Made by a program: the position numbers and the translations under genes. The notes beneath the pieces were generated by a model that saw only the letters and a program-made list of their open reading frames with translations, ran no database searches and was not told the DNA's origin. Positions 8,685-18,193 of a stretch of DNA of 34,526 bases are shown one piece after another. The stretch spans positions 1-34,526 of the forward strand of contig JBBPSI010000246.1 of NCBI GenBank assembly GCA_038093515.1, read 5' to 3'. Source of the stretch: Butyriboletus loyo. Taxonomy: Eukaryota; Basidiomycota; Agaricomycetes; Boletales; Boletaceae. The stretch's first letter is position 1, and each line of letters starts with the position of its first letter.

Positions 8685-10982
8685 ATGCCGCCCAAGCAGT
8701 CTTCTGCCACTTCCCCCCCTCCCCCAGCCCTGGGTACGCTCATCGACAACGACACTCTCGAACTCGTAGAGGTCCTCGGCGTAGGTGGATATGGTGTCGT
8801 GTATCGAGCCGTAGACCCTCTCATGCGCAATTACGCCGTCAAGTGCCTCATCAGCTCACACGTTCACAGCGGTTCCCGCCAGCGCCAATTACACATGCGG
8901 GAAATAGCCCTTCATCGCCTTGCGTCGGCCCACCCAAACGTAGTCACCCTCCACCGGGTCGTGGAGGAGCACAACTACACCTACCTCGTCATGGACTACG
9001 CTTCCGACGGTGATCTCTTCTCTCAAATCTTGCACCACTGCCGCTACCTCGGACAAGATCACCTTATTAAACACATATTTCTTCAGCTTCTTGATGCCGT
9101 CGAATATTGCCATTCGCTGGGCATATATCATCGGGACCTCAAACCGGAGAACGTGCTGTGCTTCGAGGGCGGACTCCGAGTTGCTATCACCGATTTCGGC
9201 CTCGCCACTACAGACAGGTTTAGCGAGGAGTTCCGCACCGGTAGCGTTTACCATATGAGCCCAGGCGTGTACTTACCTTCGCCCTTCGTTTGCATCACTC
9301 ACTTCTCCCACTTAGAGTGTCAAGGTGGCGAGTTCGCACCGACAGGGTCTTACTCCCCCCTATTCAACGACATCTGGTCTTTGGCCATCATACTCCTGAA
9401 CCTCGCCACTGGCCGCAATCCTTGGAAATCGGCATCCTCGTCCGACCCCACCTTCCAGGCATACCTCCAGGATCCCCTCAACTTCCTTCCCACTGTCCTT
9501 CCAATCTCTGTCGAAGTGAACAACATCCTTTGTCGCATGCTCGAGGTGGACTGGCGCCGTCGTATCACGCTATCGGAGGTTAGGGCTGCCATACAGCAAG
9601 TTGATCACTTCTACGCAGAAGGTGTCATCTTCGAGGGAAGCATGGCACGTTGCGCATGGGAAATAGATGTCGACATCGAGAGTGATTCCGATTCTTCCAC
9701 TCCTGGTGAGCCCGTCGATCAACCAGAAGAACCTCATTCTCGGTGGAGCAAGGACAGCGATTCGGAGATGGAGTACACAAGGCACTCCATTCGGGACCCA
9801 ATGTGGGACGAAGAATATTCCTCGTGCAATGCAACCTGGGCTATCGAGTCTTCGATACGCACTCCATCGTCGGTCGTGCTCGAGCCTCTCAAGATTTACG
9901 AAGCCCCTCGCACACCCCCTTCCACCTACTCTCCGTTATCTCCTGTTGCTTCTGGTTCCATTCCGTCTATTCCTCCTACCCCCGAGGGCATACGCATGAT
10001 ACGGAACAGGCCAACGCTTTATCCCCCGAAACCTCTTAAAATCAACACCGAGTGTGGTCGTCGAATATTCTTCACGGGTAGCAACAATACGCACACCACT
10101 TTATCTTCCATGCACACCGCCGTTGAAGGCGCCACCCCTTTCTCCTCCTGCTTTTATCTTCCCTCACCCGACTCCATTTCCAAGTTCTCCCTCCCTTGGA
10201 CATCGTCTGCTATGCCATCGAGTGTGGACCTTGGTGTCTATGCAACGCCTGGTAGCCAGCATATCGATCCGACGTTGTGGGACTACCCAGACACCGACTA
10301 CTCGTCCTCATACCCCTCCACCATGTCATCCTCTTCTGGGAGCGTGGTGGGCCTAGACTTAGATGTTACTTCCAAGAAGATGCTGGACGATACTTCGCCC
10401 GCCCACTTGGCCGTTTGGCGACGCGACTCTGCCATTCCGAAGGCTCTGAATCATCACGTGCCTGCTGTAGTCATGAATACATGTCGACAGGAGGCACACC
10501 CCCATATGGGCACTATGCCCGCACAACTTCCACTCCCTTACCAACAACCACATGTTCCAAACGGCGTTTCTGGGCCGCTGCCTCGGCCTTCTTCGCCTGT
10601 GCCGATTCCGATCCCTCGGTCTTCCAATGGGAGTGAAGAGAAGCGGTGGTCCTCATCACTTTGGCGCTTTTCCTTTCCCCGTGCTTCATCGCCACCGCGG
10701 ACACCACCCAGCAGTGTTGAGGGAGACCATCGGGGAAGGAAAGGGTCATTCACTGATGCATTTCCGTTTCATTCCTTTTTTACTTCCAGCCCTACGTCGT
10801 CTTGGCGTCGCTCGCCTTCTCCCCCTGCTTCGGAACCTTCGTCTGCGACAGTTGCACCGTCGCAGACCGGTACACCGGTGACAGCTCGACTGCATGAGCA
10901 GTGTCACCAGGCTGCACGACCACGGACGAGACGGCTTTGGTTCTCTCCAGGAAAATTATTTGCCACCGCTGGGGCTTCGTAG
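8685..10982 (+). CDS. Ran1/Ksp1/Sks1-type serine/threonine protein kinase with long disordered tail
   Basis: The first ATG of the open frame is 8685. Exons are 8685-9264 and 9316-10982, giving 748 residues. The kinase domain spans about residues 26-310. It has the glycine loop GVGGYG (32-37), ATP-binding Lys53 (AVK), helix-C Glu73, catalytic HRDLKPEN with Asp151, metal-binding DFG with Asp170, and SPE closing the activation segment at 194. The HRDLKPENVL...ITDFGLAT pattern and the SPECQG motif fit the fungal Ran1/Pat1, Ksp1, Sks1 and Vhs1 group, which links nutrient state to growth and sexual development. About 440 Ser/Pro-rich residues follow, with acidic patches and many SP/TP sites, and probably carry regulation. 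The single intron is unusual: a GC donor at 9265 is needed to restore Glu194, and its 51-nt length with no stop means the unspliced mRNA stays open. Confidence 0.9.
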   Translation: MPPKQSSATSPPPPALGTLIDNDTLELVEVLGVGGYGVVYRAVDPLMRNYAVKCLISSHVHSGSRQRQLHMREIALHRLASAHPNVVTLHRVVEEHNYTYLVMDYASDGDLFSQILHHCRYLGQDHLIKHIFLQLLDAVEYCHSLGIYHRDLKPENVLCFEGGLRVAITDFGLATTDRFSEEFRTGSVYHMSPGVYLPSPFVCITHFSHLECQGGEFAPTGSYSPLFNDIWSLAIILLNLATGRNPWKSASSSDPTFQAYLQDPLNFLPTVLPISVEVNNILCRMLEVDWRRRITLSEVRAAIQQVDHFYAEGVIFEGSMARCAWEIDVDIESDSDSSTPGEPVDQPEEPHSRWSKDSDSEMEYTRHSIRDPMWDEEYSSCNATWAIESSIRTPSSVVLEPLKIYEAPRTPPSTYSPLSPVASGSIPSIPPTPEGIRMIRNRPTLYPPKPLKINTECGRRIFFTGSNNTHTTLSSMHTAVEGATPFSSCFYLPSPDSISKFSLPWTSSAMPSSVDLGVYATPGSQHIDPTLWDYPDTDYSSSYPSTMSSSSGSVVGLDLDVTSKKMLDDTSPAHLAVWRRDSAIPKALNHHVPAVVMNTCRQEAHPHMGTMPAQLPLPYQQPHVPNGVSGPLPRPSSPVPIPIPRSSNGSEEKRWSSSLWRFSFPRASSPPRTPPSSVEGDHRGRKGSFTDAFPFHSFFTSSPTSSWRRSPSPPASEPSSATVAPSQTGTPVTARLHEQCHQAARPRTRRLWFSPGKLFATAGAS

Positions 10983-13017
10983 GAGGCTCCACGGATGTCG
11001 TTCCCTACCGAATTTGACCGTTCTTCTCTCTTCTTGACATAGCTATGCAACACATTCCAAGCGCGAACTGCACCGCTTCATATGGACGATCGAAAAGCAT
11101 ACGTTGTACAAAAGCCGCGCACCTTGCTCATTTTTCTTCGTCTCATTCATCATTTTTTTTGTCATGTCAGTTGGCATCACACATCTAGCCACTTCGACGT
11201 TCACGACCCTGGCATCCTTTTTTTTCATTCGTACCCTTTTTTTTCTTGTCTTCCTTCTGCTGCACCCAGCAATGTATGTATAAGTACCTGGCGTACGCGA
11301 AATTTCTCTCGCACACTATGTATGACCCACAATCGATAACGCACACCCACAAGACGACGCGAATTCATTGCTTATCCCACATGTGATTCAAATCAGAGTG
11401 CGCAATATGAACACATTCTAGAACAGCAGAATGGACGGACACCAAGTTGCCAAACCGATCCATTTTATTTTTCCAGAAAAACAACGGATTGACTTTTTTT
11501 TTGAGGCGTTCCAGAACCCTTCCATGGAAAAGCCCCTCGTTGACATATCGTGTTAGTAAACAACAATTGTGCAAACATAGGGGTCACTATACCCCAGGTT
11601 GAATTCTGAGATTGAAAAAAAAACCTTTTCTGGCGTTGATGATCGAGGTCCGGGCCCGAAGGTACTTTTATTAATCAAGGTTTACATACATACAAATGTT
11701 TCACGAGATTTGAACAAGAGAGTCCGAGACTTCCGTGCCTCGGGCGGTCAACAATACGAATATGTACGCGAGTCGAGGCGTTTATCTGTAAGATGGTATT
11801 TGTCCCTCCATAATAGCTGTTGACGTTTCTCGAACTCGACTCGACCCCGTGATGGGGTCGTATTGACCTGTCAAGGGCCCGCCGTTTCATTGGGCGGTAT
11901 GTGGATACGTGAGCTAGGACAGGTTTAGAGTATCCTCGGATTGATGCATGGTGAACGACTTTTGACGCTGCTGCATAAACAATCGCTGTGTGAAGGTCAC
12001 TACTATTGGGCCTTCCAAGTTCAATATCAATGAACTACGATGTGGCCCACACCCACAGCGAAGACAAAAAAAATGCATGTTTGTACGCCCGGTCGAAGAC
12101 AGGCGAATCAAAAGGGATCCGCGAACGACAGCCCAAACGACACATGTGTTGCTGAGTCTCATTCGCCAAGTCCAAGTTCAAGTCGAGATTGAAGACAAAC
12201 GAGTTGTTATCCCATCATACTTGAACTTTTTCTCATACCGTATACGACCATATGAGCCGAATAGCCGATGCCAAAATTTCAGGACAAAGTTAATATACGG
12301 TATGAAAAAGCACTACGTGCATTTGTCTGCAAAGCGTACAGTGCGAGACAGCGGAAGCGAACTAGGCTTTTTTTCTTTTTGAAAACGACCGGTAGACAGT
12401 TGATCACAGACTGGTGACCAATCTTATGCAATGAGGCAAGCTGGGTCAACACTGAACGTTACTGAACAGCTTGCCGAATCGCTAGGATCGGTCACCGGTC
12501 TCGGTTGATCAAGTGGTCTCAGACCATCCGTCTTTGCCCGATTGTTTCGGGAGCCGGGATGCTTCCAACCTCAGGCGACCAAAACTTATACACTCGGTAC
12601 CTCTGGTTCGAGACCAGAAAGTCGGAGCAGTAACGTCAGTACGGTCTCTGGGGTCTTGGTCAATCATAAAGGTATCACAGAACCACAGGAAACCACACTC
12701 TACCAAATCAAATGCCACCTAGTACCTGTGGCGAACGTATGAGCCGAAAAGTAAGGAGCTATGGAATGATGTCTATCGATGGAACACGGTGGCGGGGCGA
12801 GATAATAATGATCATGTTAATTGGGGCTGATGGGAGCACATCTCGGAGTAAGTGGAGTCAAATACTTGGACAAGGTTAGGTCCTGGCGGAGTTTCAACCT
12901 TAACCAGTCCGGCCCCGATGCAGATCAATGCGACGAATGTCATGAATTCTGTTATTTTTATTTATAAATTTCTACGTGTGGACGATTTGCACTCGAAGGG
13001 TCTTTGCATTTGAGCCT
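10983..13017. other. Gene-poor, A/T-rich intergenic region with hairpins
   Basis: After the kinase 3' flank (T-rich runs near 11150-11250) I find no supported gene over 2 kb. Perfect short hairpins occur: CGACCCC-GTGAT-GGGGTCG near 11844-11862, TGGTCT-C-AGACCA near 12514-12526, and TCTGGT-TCGAG-ACCAGA near 12602. A longer foldback at 12398-12514 is listed separately. The density of foldbacks suggests old transposon debris. Confidence 0.5.
12398..12514. repeat. Long foldback (about 117 bp), possible MITE or structured RNA
   Basis: The left arm 12398-12423 (AGTTGATCA...GACTGGTGACCAATC) pairs with the right arm 12486-12514 (GATCGGTCACCGGTC...TGATCAAGT) with a few mismatches and small bulges. 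Inside lies a perfect 9-bp second stem, GGCAAGCTG (12435-12443) with CAGCTTGCC (12467-12475), leaving a 23-nt loop. Nested long arms without an ORF suggest a small foldback transposon; a structured transcript is the alternative. Confidence 0.5.
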
Positions 13018-13155
13018 ATCTGCAAAACTAGCTGGGTCAAAAACAAGAAAAAAGCTTGCAAAAAGTTCCATCATTGATAAATTCACCCATCAGAGCTCTC
13101 AAATGGGCCTTAAGAGAGTTGTCAAGCAATAATGTTACTGTCTGCTTTGTAGATG
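13018..13155. mobile_element. Dispersed repeat copy A (MITE-like, partner at 33299-33430)
   Basis: About 138 bp aligns with 33299-33430 at roughly 85 percent by eye, including the identical block AGAGCTCTCAAATGGGCCTT. Similarity stops abruptly at both ends. The ends are near-inverted: ATCTGCAAAAC on the left and the complement of GCTTTGTAGAT on the right. This suggests a miniature inverted-repeat element. Alternatively it is an internal piece of the Tigger-like family whose remains lie beside both copies, because one plus-strand frame here reads RALKWALRELSSNNV. Confidence 0.6.
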
Positions 13156-13217
13156 GTCCTTGCAAGCAAGGTGATTTGGCAACACCTACAATGTAAAACA
13201 TACAGTGATGAATAGTG

Positions 13218-13297
13218 CAGTCAACTCTCATATAACCCATACTCTTTGATAACCCATATTCTCCCAAAACCCATAGGTTTGGGTTATAAGAGATATA
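13218..13297. mobile_element. Tigger/pogo-like terminal repeat remnant
   Basis: CAGTCAACTCTCATATAACC at 13218 matches the inverted right terminus at about 33835-33860 (read on the minus strand: CAGTCGACATCCTTATAATC) in most positions. Repeated TAACCCATA words follow, and the segment ends in an inverted GGGTTATAAGAGATATAC. Tigger/pogo elements often start with CAGT and repeat such words. No transposase is attached, so it is a terminal fragment or a very short non-autonomous copy. Confidence 0.5.
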
Positions 13298-13536
13298 CAT
13301 CAAAGTGCTGCTTTAGGGCCACTCGAGTGGATCTTTTGTTTTGAATGGGGTCCCATTCATTGACACCATCCAATGATCAAAGTATCATACATTCAGCATC
13401 ACCACCAGTATAGCGAGTTGTTGTGATTGAGTGCTAGGACTCAAGTACTCATGATTTGAGGTTCACATTTTCTCACCAACTCCATGGCCTACTCCCCTCA
13501 AGACTTCTATGCCTGACATCTCATCTCATGTTGCAG

Positions 13537-14432
13537 ATACTTGCTGTGGACGCCAGAGCCAAACATGAACCTTCCAGATGTTCATGTTCATGAAGGGCTC
13601 AAGATTGGCAATGTTGACATCGTCATCCCAGGGGGCAGCAATTTTAACATCTTCTTCAATGTGTGCTTACCCCCTACTCATTCACTTCATTGAGAATCTG
13701 GTGTGCCCAATAACTTTACTCCCATTCTGTTCAACAGAAGGGATATTGCCAAGTTTCCCAGCTGAGGGTGCAGGTCACATCATTTCGACTTCTTTGGTGG
13801 AAAGGGTGAGGAGTACTGATGAGTCTGATGAAGATCCAGCAAGGTGTGACATGGTCTCACCATGAATGCTTCATGCAGTCCATGTCCTGATTGTAACTGC
13901 CTTTTGAAAAAGGCATGCTCAACCAGGTCCTCTGAATTATGAATTCACTCTGTCTTCCCAGGAAGGCACAGTTCTGATTCTTCCAAAAGGTGCTGAATGC
14001 TACTATCTCCAAAATGAACATCCATTTCTAGATGAAGCAATTGAACACACAGTGGACTGGTGCACCTTTGCAGAACAATGTCTCGGTTGCATCATCAGCC
14101 ATGATTCTCTATACTTGATTATCGGGTCTTACAAATCTCCATTTTGGTCACTTGCCATGTATCAGCAGGGTGCCAGTATGGGCAAAGCCTCAGCCCAATT
14201 CAAGGCTGTGTAAGTTGGTGGGGGTAACATTACAGCAAGGTATACCTGGGAGACCACACGAGCCATGAATTGGCATGTAGGGCCTTCAATCCAGTATTAC
14301 AATGGGATATCAAACCAGACCATCTTCATACATGGGTTCAAAATTGCCATTCAGGAAGGCATACTGGGCACAAAACAGGTCAAAGTCAAGGCAGAGATCC
14401 CTTCTGCACAACCCCACCATCTTGGGTTTTCC
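13537..14432 (+). pseudogene. Decayed protein-coding locus of an unnamed mushroom family
   Basis: Three consecutive plus-strand segments keep protein-like sequence. At 13537-13765: LLWTPEPNMNLPDV...EGLKIGNVDIV...FFNVCLPP, broken by TGA at 13691 and 13763. At 13962-14215: GTVLILPKGAECYYL...HDSLYLIIGSYKSPFWSLA. At about 14240-14430: NQTIFIHGFKIAIQEGILG. Splice-like junctions remain between them (CTTCCCAG at 13961, GTAAGT after the second segment). The order (a WTPE opening, a GLxIGxVxI block, a LYLxxGxxKxxxW block, then an NQxxFxxGFKI block) resembles, from memory, an uncharacterised multicopy family of Agaricomycetes proteins; no function can be assigned. In-frame stops make this copy non-functional as one protein. 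A further fragment at 14773-14970 may be its 3' end. Confidence 0.55.
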
Positions 14433-15760
14433 AGCAGTTCATGATTTTCGAGGCTATGGAGTGGAAGATATGGGAGCTGCAGTGGATCGACAGCTCCGAC
14501 AGGGCCTGGGACGGGTACCAGCTTGAATATGGAAAGCAACCTTCTGGGTGGCGAAAGTGATGGTGTCTGTGAGGATATCACTATCAGTCGCTTTCCTCAA
14601 CTACCTAACTCGAAGGTATGCTTCTAGTGGTCAGAATAGTTATGTGTTTAAGAACTAAAAAAATGTGTTCAGCCCTCGGACCTCAAACTAATATTTATTG
14701 CAATAGGTGAGTATCATCTAGGAGTAGAAGTTATCGTTGTTGGTAGATTGATGCAGGTTCCTTCTGCTTCCGTTGCGATTACCCACGACAGTTGGTGGCT
14801 TGGGTTACTTGAAAGAGTTTGTCCAAGGTCAGTTTCACAAGCCTTTGGGGATTGACCATGTCGGCCCAGGGACTGCTCAAGCACGAGGCAACTACACGCT
14901 GGCATCACGCAAAGGTTCCGATTCCAAGCGAGTTTATACATTGAGCTCAACTCTGTCAGGCACAGTGTAGTTGGAAACCACAACAATGAACAGTGCTGTT
15001 GGTGACAGTGGGAAACTGGCCCGACATCAACACCACGCGGCGTGCGGGCGCCGTACGGAGACGTCTTGTTAATGCGACTGCATCCAAATCAGGTGTAATG
15101 AATAAACCCCTGCAGGGACGTAGTTAGGGACGGCGCAGCGGCAAACATGGTGCAAGTTGCAATTCTTGTAAAGGTATATTTATATTTCTACAGCCATGTC
15201 GCGATAACGTATATCGAAACCATAGTGACTACAGCGCGGAATATCAAATGCGATGGTGTGCGTTGCATGCGTCTATGGTACTGACACTGAAAGCAAAAAG
15301 ACTGCCAAGGTGACACGGGAGATCTAGAGGTTCTCTATCGCGCTTTCTGCCCAACCCCAGTAACTATTACTCGGGCAGGATCAAAAGGTAGATGAACCCC
15401 GAAACTTTGCTGTTCGTTTTACTCCGTAGTTATTGTGTGTATCGGCGTGTACTCACCCCACTTTGCATTTCCCCCGTTGTGGGCTCTCGTGTTCCAGAAG
15501 ATTTGGGAACGAGAAGGGTATGGACCAGAGGGATACGACCGCCTATTCTGTCGTGTACAGTGAATTCCCTCAGCTTAAAGTTACTGAATCCGTTGGTGTT
15601 GCCATCTACAAGTGGAGCTGTGCTACTGTTACCTTGCATTTCTGCGCTCAAGTCACGTATTCAGTTTACAGGCCATCATCAATACGGGCCTGCTGGGCAA
15701 CCGGGCGTCTTACATCAGGAGAGCAGACAGAAAGACCTAAGGTACCGAAGGAATGTTTGA
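14433..15760. other. Gene-free region with probable pseudogene debris
   Basis: The first 0.55 kb holds short open fragments (for example ASVAITHDSWWLGLLERV near 14769) that may continue the decayed locus. From about 15000 to 15760 I see no coding signal. The last part is the 3' flank of the mitochondrial ribosomal protein gene. Confidence 0.4.
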
Positions 15761-16852
15761 TCATAATGTCCTCAGATCCACCATTTTCCTCCCTCTGTCT
15801 CTCTCAATTGCACTTTTATTCCTTAGACCATTCCCCTTGTCTAACCGCCTCATACCACCGCCTACCCCATCACCCATACCCAACGGTGCATGGCCAGCCT
15901 GAAGCATTCTAAACAGCCCCTTTATGACCATGAGCGGATTCCTGCTCCCCCATACTTTTGCACTCGCATCCTTGATACCCGCGGCCTTGAGCACTTGGTG
16001 TATGTTCGGATTACACCTCAACCCAAACCCGACAGGCCGTGGTCGCAAAATAATTTTCGTACCCCCAAACTTGCTGTCAACCTCCGTCCAAAACGTCCGC
16101 TTTTCAAACCGCTCGACGTAATCCATCGACCGGAGCGCCTTTGCGAGTGCTTTTTCGCGTGCCACAGCCGCTTCTGTGTCCTTGCCTTCACCATACCCGA
16201 CGAGACCGTTGCCGTCACCGACGACGACGAGGGAGTACATAGAGTGTATTTTGCCCTTGCCGGTTTGTTGTGTGACGCGGCGCATGATGAGTGGGTAGAT
16301 GTGCAATTTGGCGACCTGTTTTGGCGTGAGCGGGCACTCGCTCGTCGTGTCACGGATGTCACCCATCGCTTCTTCGTCGTCCAACTCCTCCAGTTCCTCG
16401 GCCTCCTCGCCCAGGATGCCCTCGTGATCCTCGGTTTCCTGGAGACGAGAAGGATCTTGGGAATCCTGAGCAGAAGTATCATAAAAGTTGCCAGTGATCA
16501 TGGAGGGGTCGTTGCGAATGATGACGCGGTTGAAAAAGGGGGCGCGTTGAGTGGGGGGAAAGTCTGCGACGGAATGTTCGTCGAGAAGTTTGTCGTATTG
16601 CATGAGATCAGGGAGGAACCCATCTTGAGGGACGTCCTCAAGGGGTACTCCAAGCTCAGAGGCGGGTGTCCGTAGGTTGGAAGTTGAGTTGAGCGGGGTC
16701 GACGGAGGGTCGACCTGAGCGGTCTGGGGGGCCTTGCCCGAGGAAGACGTAGGGATAGAATAGGCTCTTAGAGCGTATATTCTCTGGGGAGGGATACGTG
16801 CCCATGACTGCGGTGATCTCAACAGCGTGGAGGGGAGACAGAGCCTGTTCAT
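15761..16852 (-). CDS. Mitochondrial small-subunit ribosomal protein uS5m (MRPS5)
   Basis: An intronless frame runs from the ATG at 16852 to TGA at 15763-15761 and encodes 363 residues. It is a structural protein of the mitoribosome small subunit. The N-terminus (MNRLCLPSTLLRSPQSWARI...) is basic and without acidic residues, as expected for a mitochondrial targeting sequence. An acidic linker (GEEAEELEELDDEEAMG) precedes the S5 N-terminal RNA-binding domain: LVVVGDGNGLVGYGEGK followed by EAVAREKALAKA. The S5 C-terminal domain follows (VFGLRCN-like GFGLRCNPNIHQVLKAAGIKD, then VWGSRNPLMVIKGLF). This pairing is diagnostic of uS5. The long N-terminal extension is usual for fungal mitochondrial forms. 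The gene is divergent from the PITH gene across 112 bp. Confidence 0.93.
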   Translation of the reverse strand: MNRLCLPSTLLRSPQSWARIPPQRIYALRAYSIPTSSSGKAPQTAQVDPPSTPLNSTSNLRTPASELGVPLEDVPQDGFLPDLMQYDKLLDEHSVADFPPTQRAPFFNRVIIRNDPSMITGNFYDTSAQDSQDPSRLQETEDHEGILGEEAEELEELDDEEAMGDIRDTTSECPLTPKQVAKLHIYPLIMRRVTQQTGKGKIHSMYSLVVVGDGNGLVGYGEGKDTEAAVAREKALAKALRSMDYVERFEKRTFWTEVDSKFGGTKIILRPRPVGFGLRCNPNIHQVLKAAGIKDASAKVWGSRNPLMVIKGLFRMLQAGHAPLGMGDGVGGGMRRLDKGNGLRNKSAIERDRGRKMVDLRTL

Positions 16853-16964
16853 CTTGCTCCTGGCCGTTTTCGAGTTGTACTGGAAAGAGACCAAATTTCC
16901 GGGGTATGGTTTTGTTTGTGAGTGACTTCCCAGTTTGGAAGTGTTGCAAGTCCAGGCGACTACG
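16853..16964. promoter_or_regulatory. Compact bidirectional promoter (uS5m / PITH protein)
   Basis: Only 112 bp separate the two divergent ATGs at 16852 and 16965, so both core promoters and 5' leaders must overlap here. No TATA box is apparent, which suits housekeeping genes. Confidence 0.7.
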
Positions 16965-18041
16965 ATGAGCGCGTCGGACGAAGGGTCGAATTCGGTCGCT
17001 GCAGATCAGCACGCCGCAGACCATTCAAACCTGTTCAACTACATAGATCGAGACAAGTAAGCCCTCTCACTTTCCTGAGTCTCCTGCAGTCCAACCCGTC
17101 ATTGATCATCCACCCATGCGATGATGACAGCGTGCATGGACTGAATCTCGCAGTCCCAGAGCAAGCAAAGGAACTCATCAAGTCATGGTCTGGTCGAGAG
17201 GATACGACCCAGTTCGCAGATTCGGGGGTGGACGACCAGGTGAGGACGAACCACGACGCGCCTGGAGGCTATATCATGCGACCCTGCTTACCACAGATGA
17301 TCATACACGTTCCCTTCTCCCAGAACGTGCGCGTCAAGTCTGTCATACTCAAACTCGGTAAAGTACCGTCCCTTCCCTTCTCCTTGCGCATTCCGCCCGT
17401 CACCACGCCGTGATCGCTGACGCCTCTCCCTTTCATGTCGCCAATTCTCCATACACCGCCTCACCATGACCGATCTACTGCTGCTCGCGAATCCCTGGAA
17501 TGCACGGACGATGGCACAACTAAATAGGACGAGGCGAAACAACCCCTCGGCATCTCAAGATCTTCGCCAACCACCCGAACATTATCGATTTCGCAGACAC
17601 GGAGAACACCAAGCCACATCTCGATATGAGTCTTATGGAAGGTGAAACGGGGGTTGTGGAGTATCCTTTGAGGGTGGCGGCATTTACGAGCGTGCACGCG
17701 TTGAGCCTCTACTTCGTGAGTCGTGTTCTCTTGAACCTTCCAGCATGCCCTTTGCCTGGATTCGCTGCGTTCCTTGCGAGCGAACTTTCTTTCCTTTGGG
17801 GTTACTATATATGGAGTTGTGTGATTGTCAGGCTTATCACCGACTTGATCACTTCGAACAGGGGGATTCAGTTGGCGGAGATCTGTCCAGAGTATATTTT
17901 ATAGGGTTCAAGGGTGACTCGAAGACGAATAGAAAGGAAGGCACGAATAAGCTCGAGATACCCGCTGCGAATGCGCCTGACGCACCACTGGTCGACCGTT
18001 TGAAGCAGAACACAGGAGGACAGCAGACAACGGCACGATGA
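16965..18041 (+). CDS. PITH domain protein (PITHD1-like)
   Basis: Five exons (16965-17056, 17131-17239, 17297-17357, 17528-17715, 17862-18041) join in phase to 209 residues plus TGA. The product starts MSASDEGSNS and reaches the PITH-typical NLFNYIDRDNVHGLN. It continues with HVPFSQNVRVKSVILKLGRGE, PRHLKIFANHPNIIDF, YPLRVAAFTSVHALSLYF, a GGDLSRVYFIGFKGD strand and a polar C-terminal tail. The PITH fold is a beta barrel first described as the proteasome-interacting domain of thioredoxin-like TXNL1; here it stands alone without a thioredoxin domain, as in PITHD1. The length matches the stand-alone family (about 200-210). It is probably cytoplasmic or nuclear and proteasome-associated, which is inference from the family. 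Introns 3 and 4 (170 and 146 nt) are longer than average here. Confidence 0.92.
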
Positions 18042-18193
18042 ACAGTAACATTTTGTACTTTGTATCCATAATATTCTTTTTCAGATTCTAGGTCAGTGGC
18101 CTATGAGACCCAGTTTGCTCATCCTCACCATCATCTCGTCGCCCTTTACGACGAGACTCCACTGTGCTGGTAGAATCAGTGGCAGAGCTCGAA

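Noticed and set aside
15890..16675. Long plus-strand open frame (261 codons) opposite uS5m
   Set aside because: It is the antisense shadow of the GC-rich uS5m coding sequence; the minus-strand frame has the diagnostic S5 domains.
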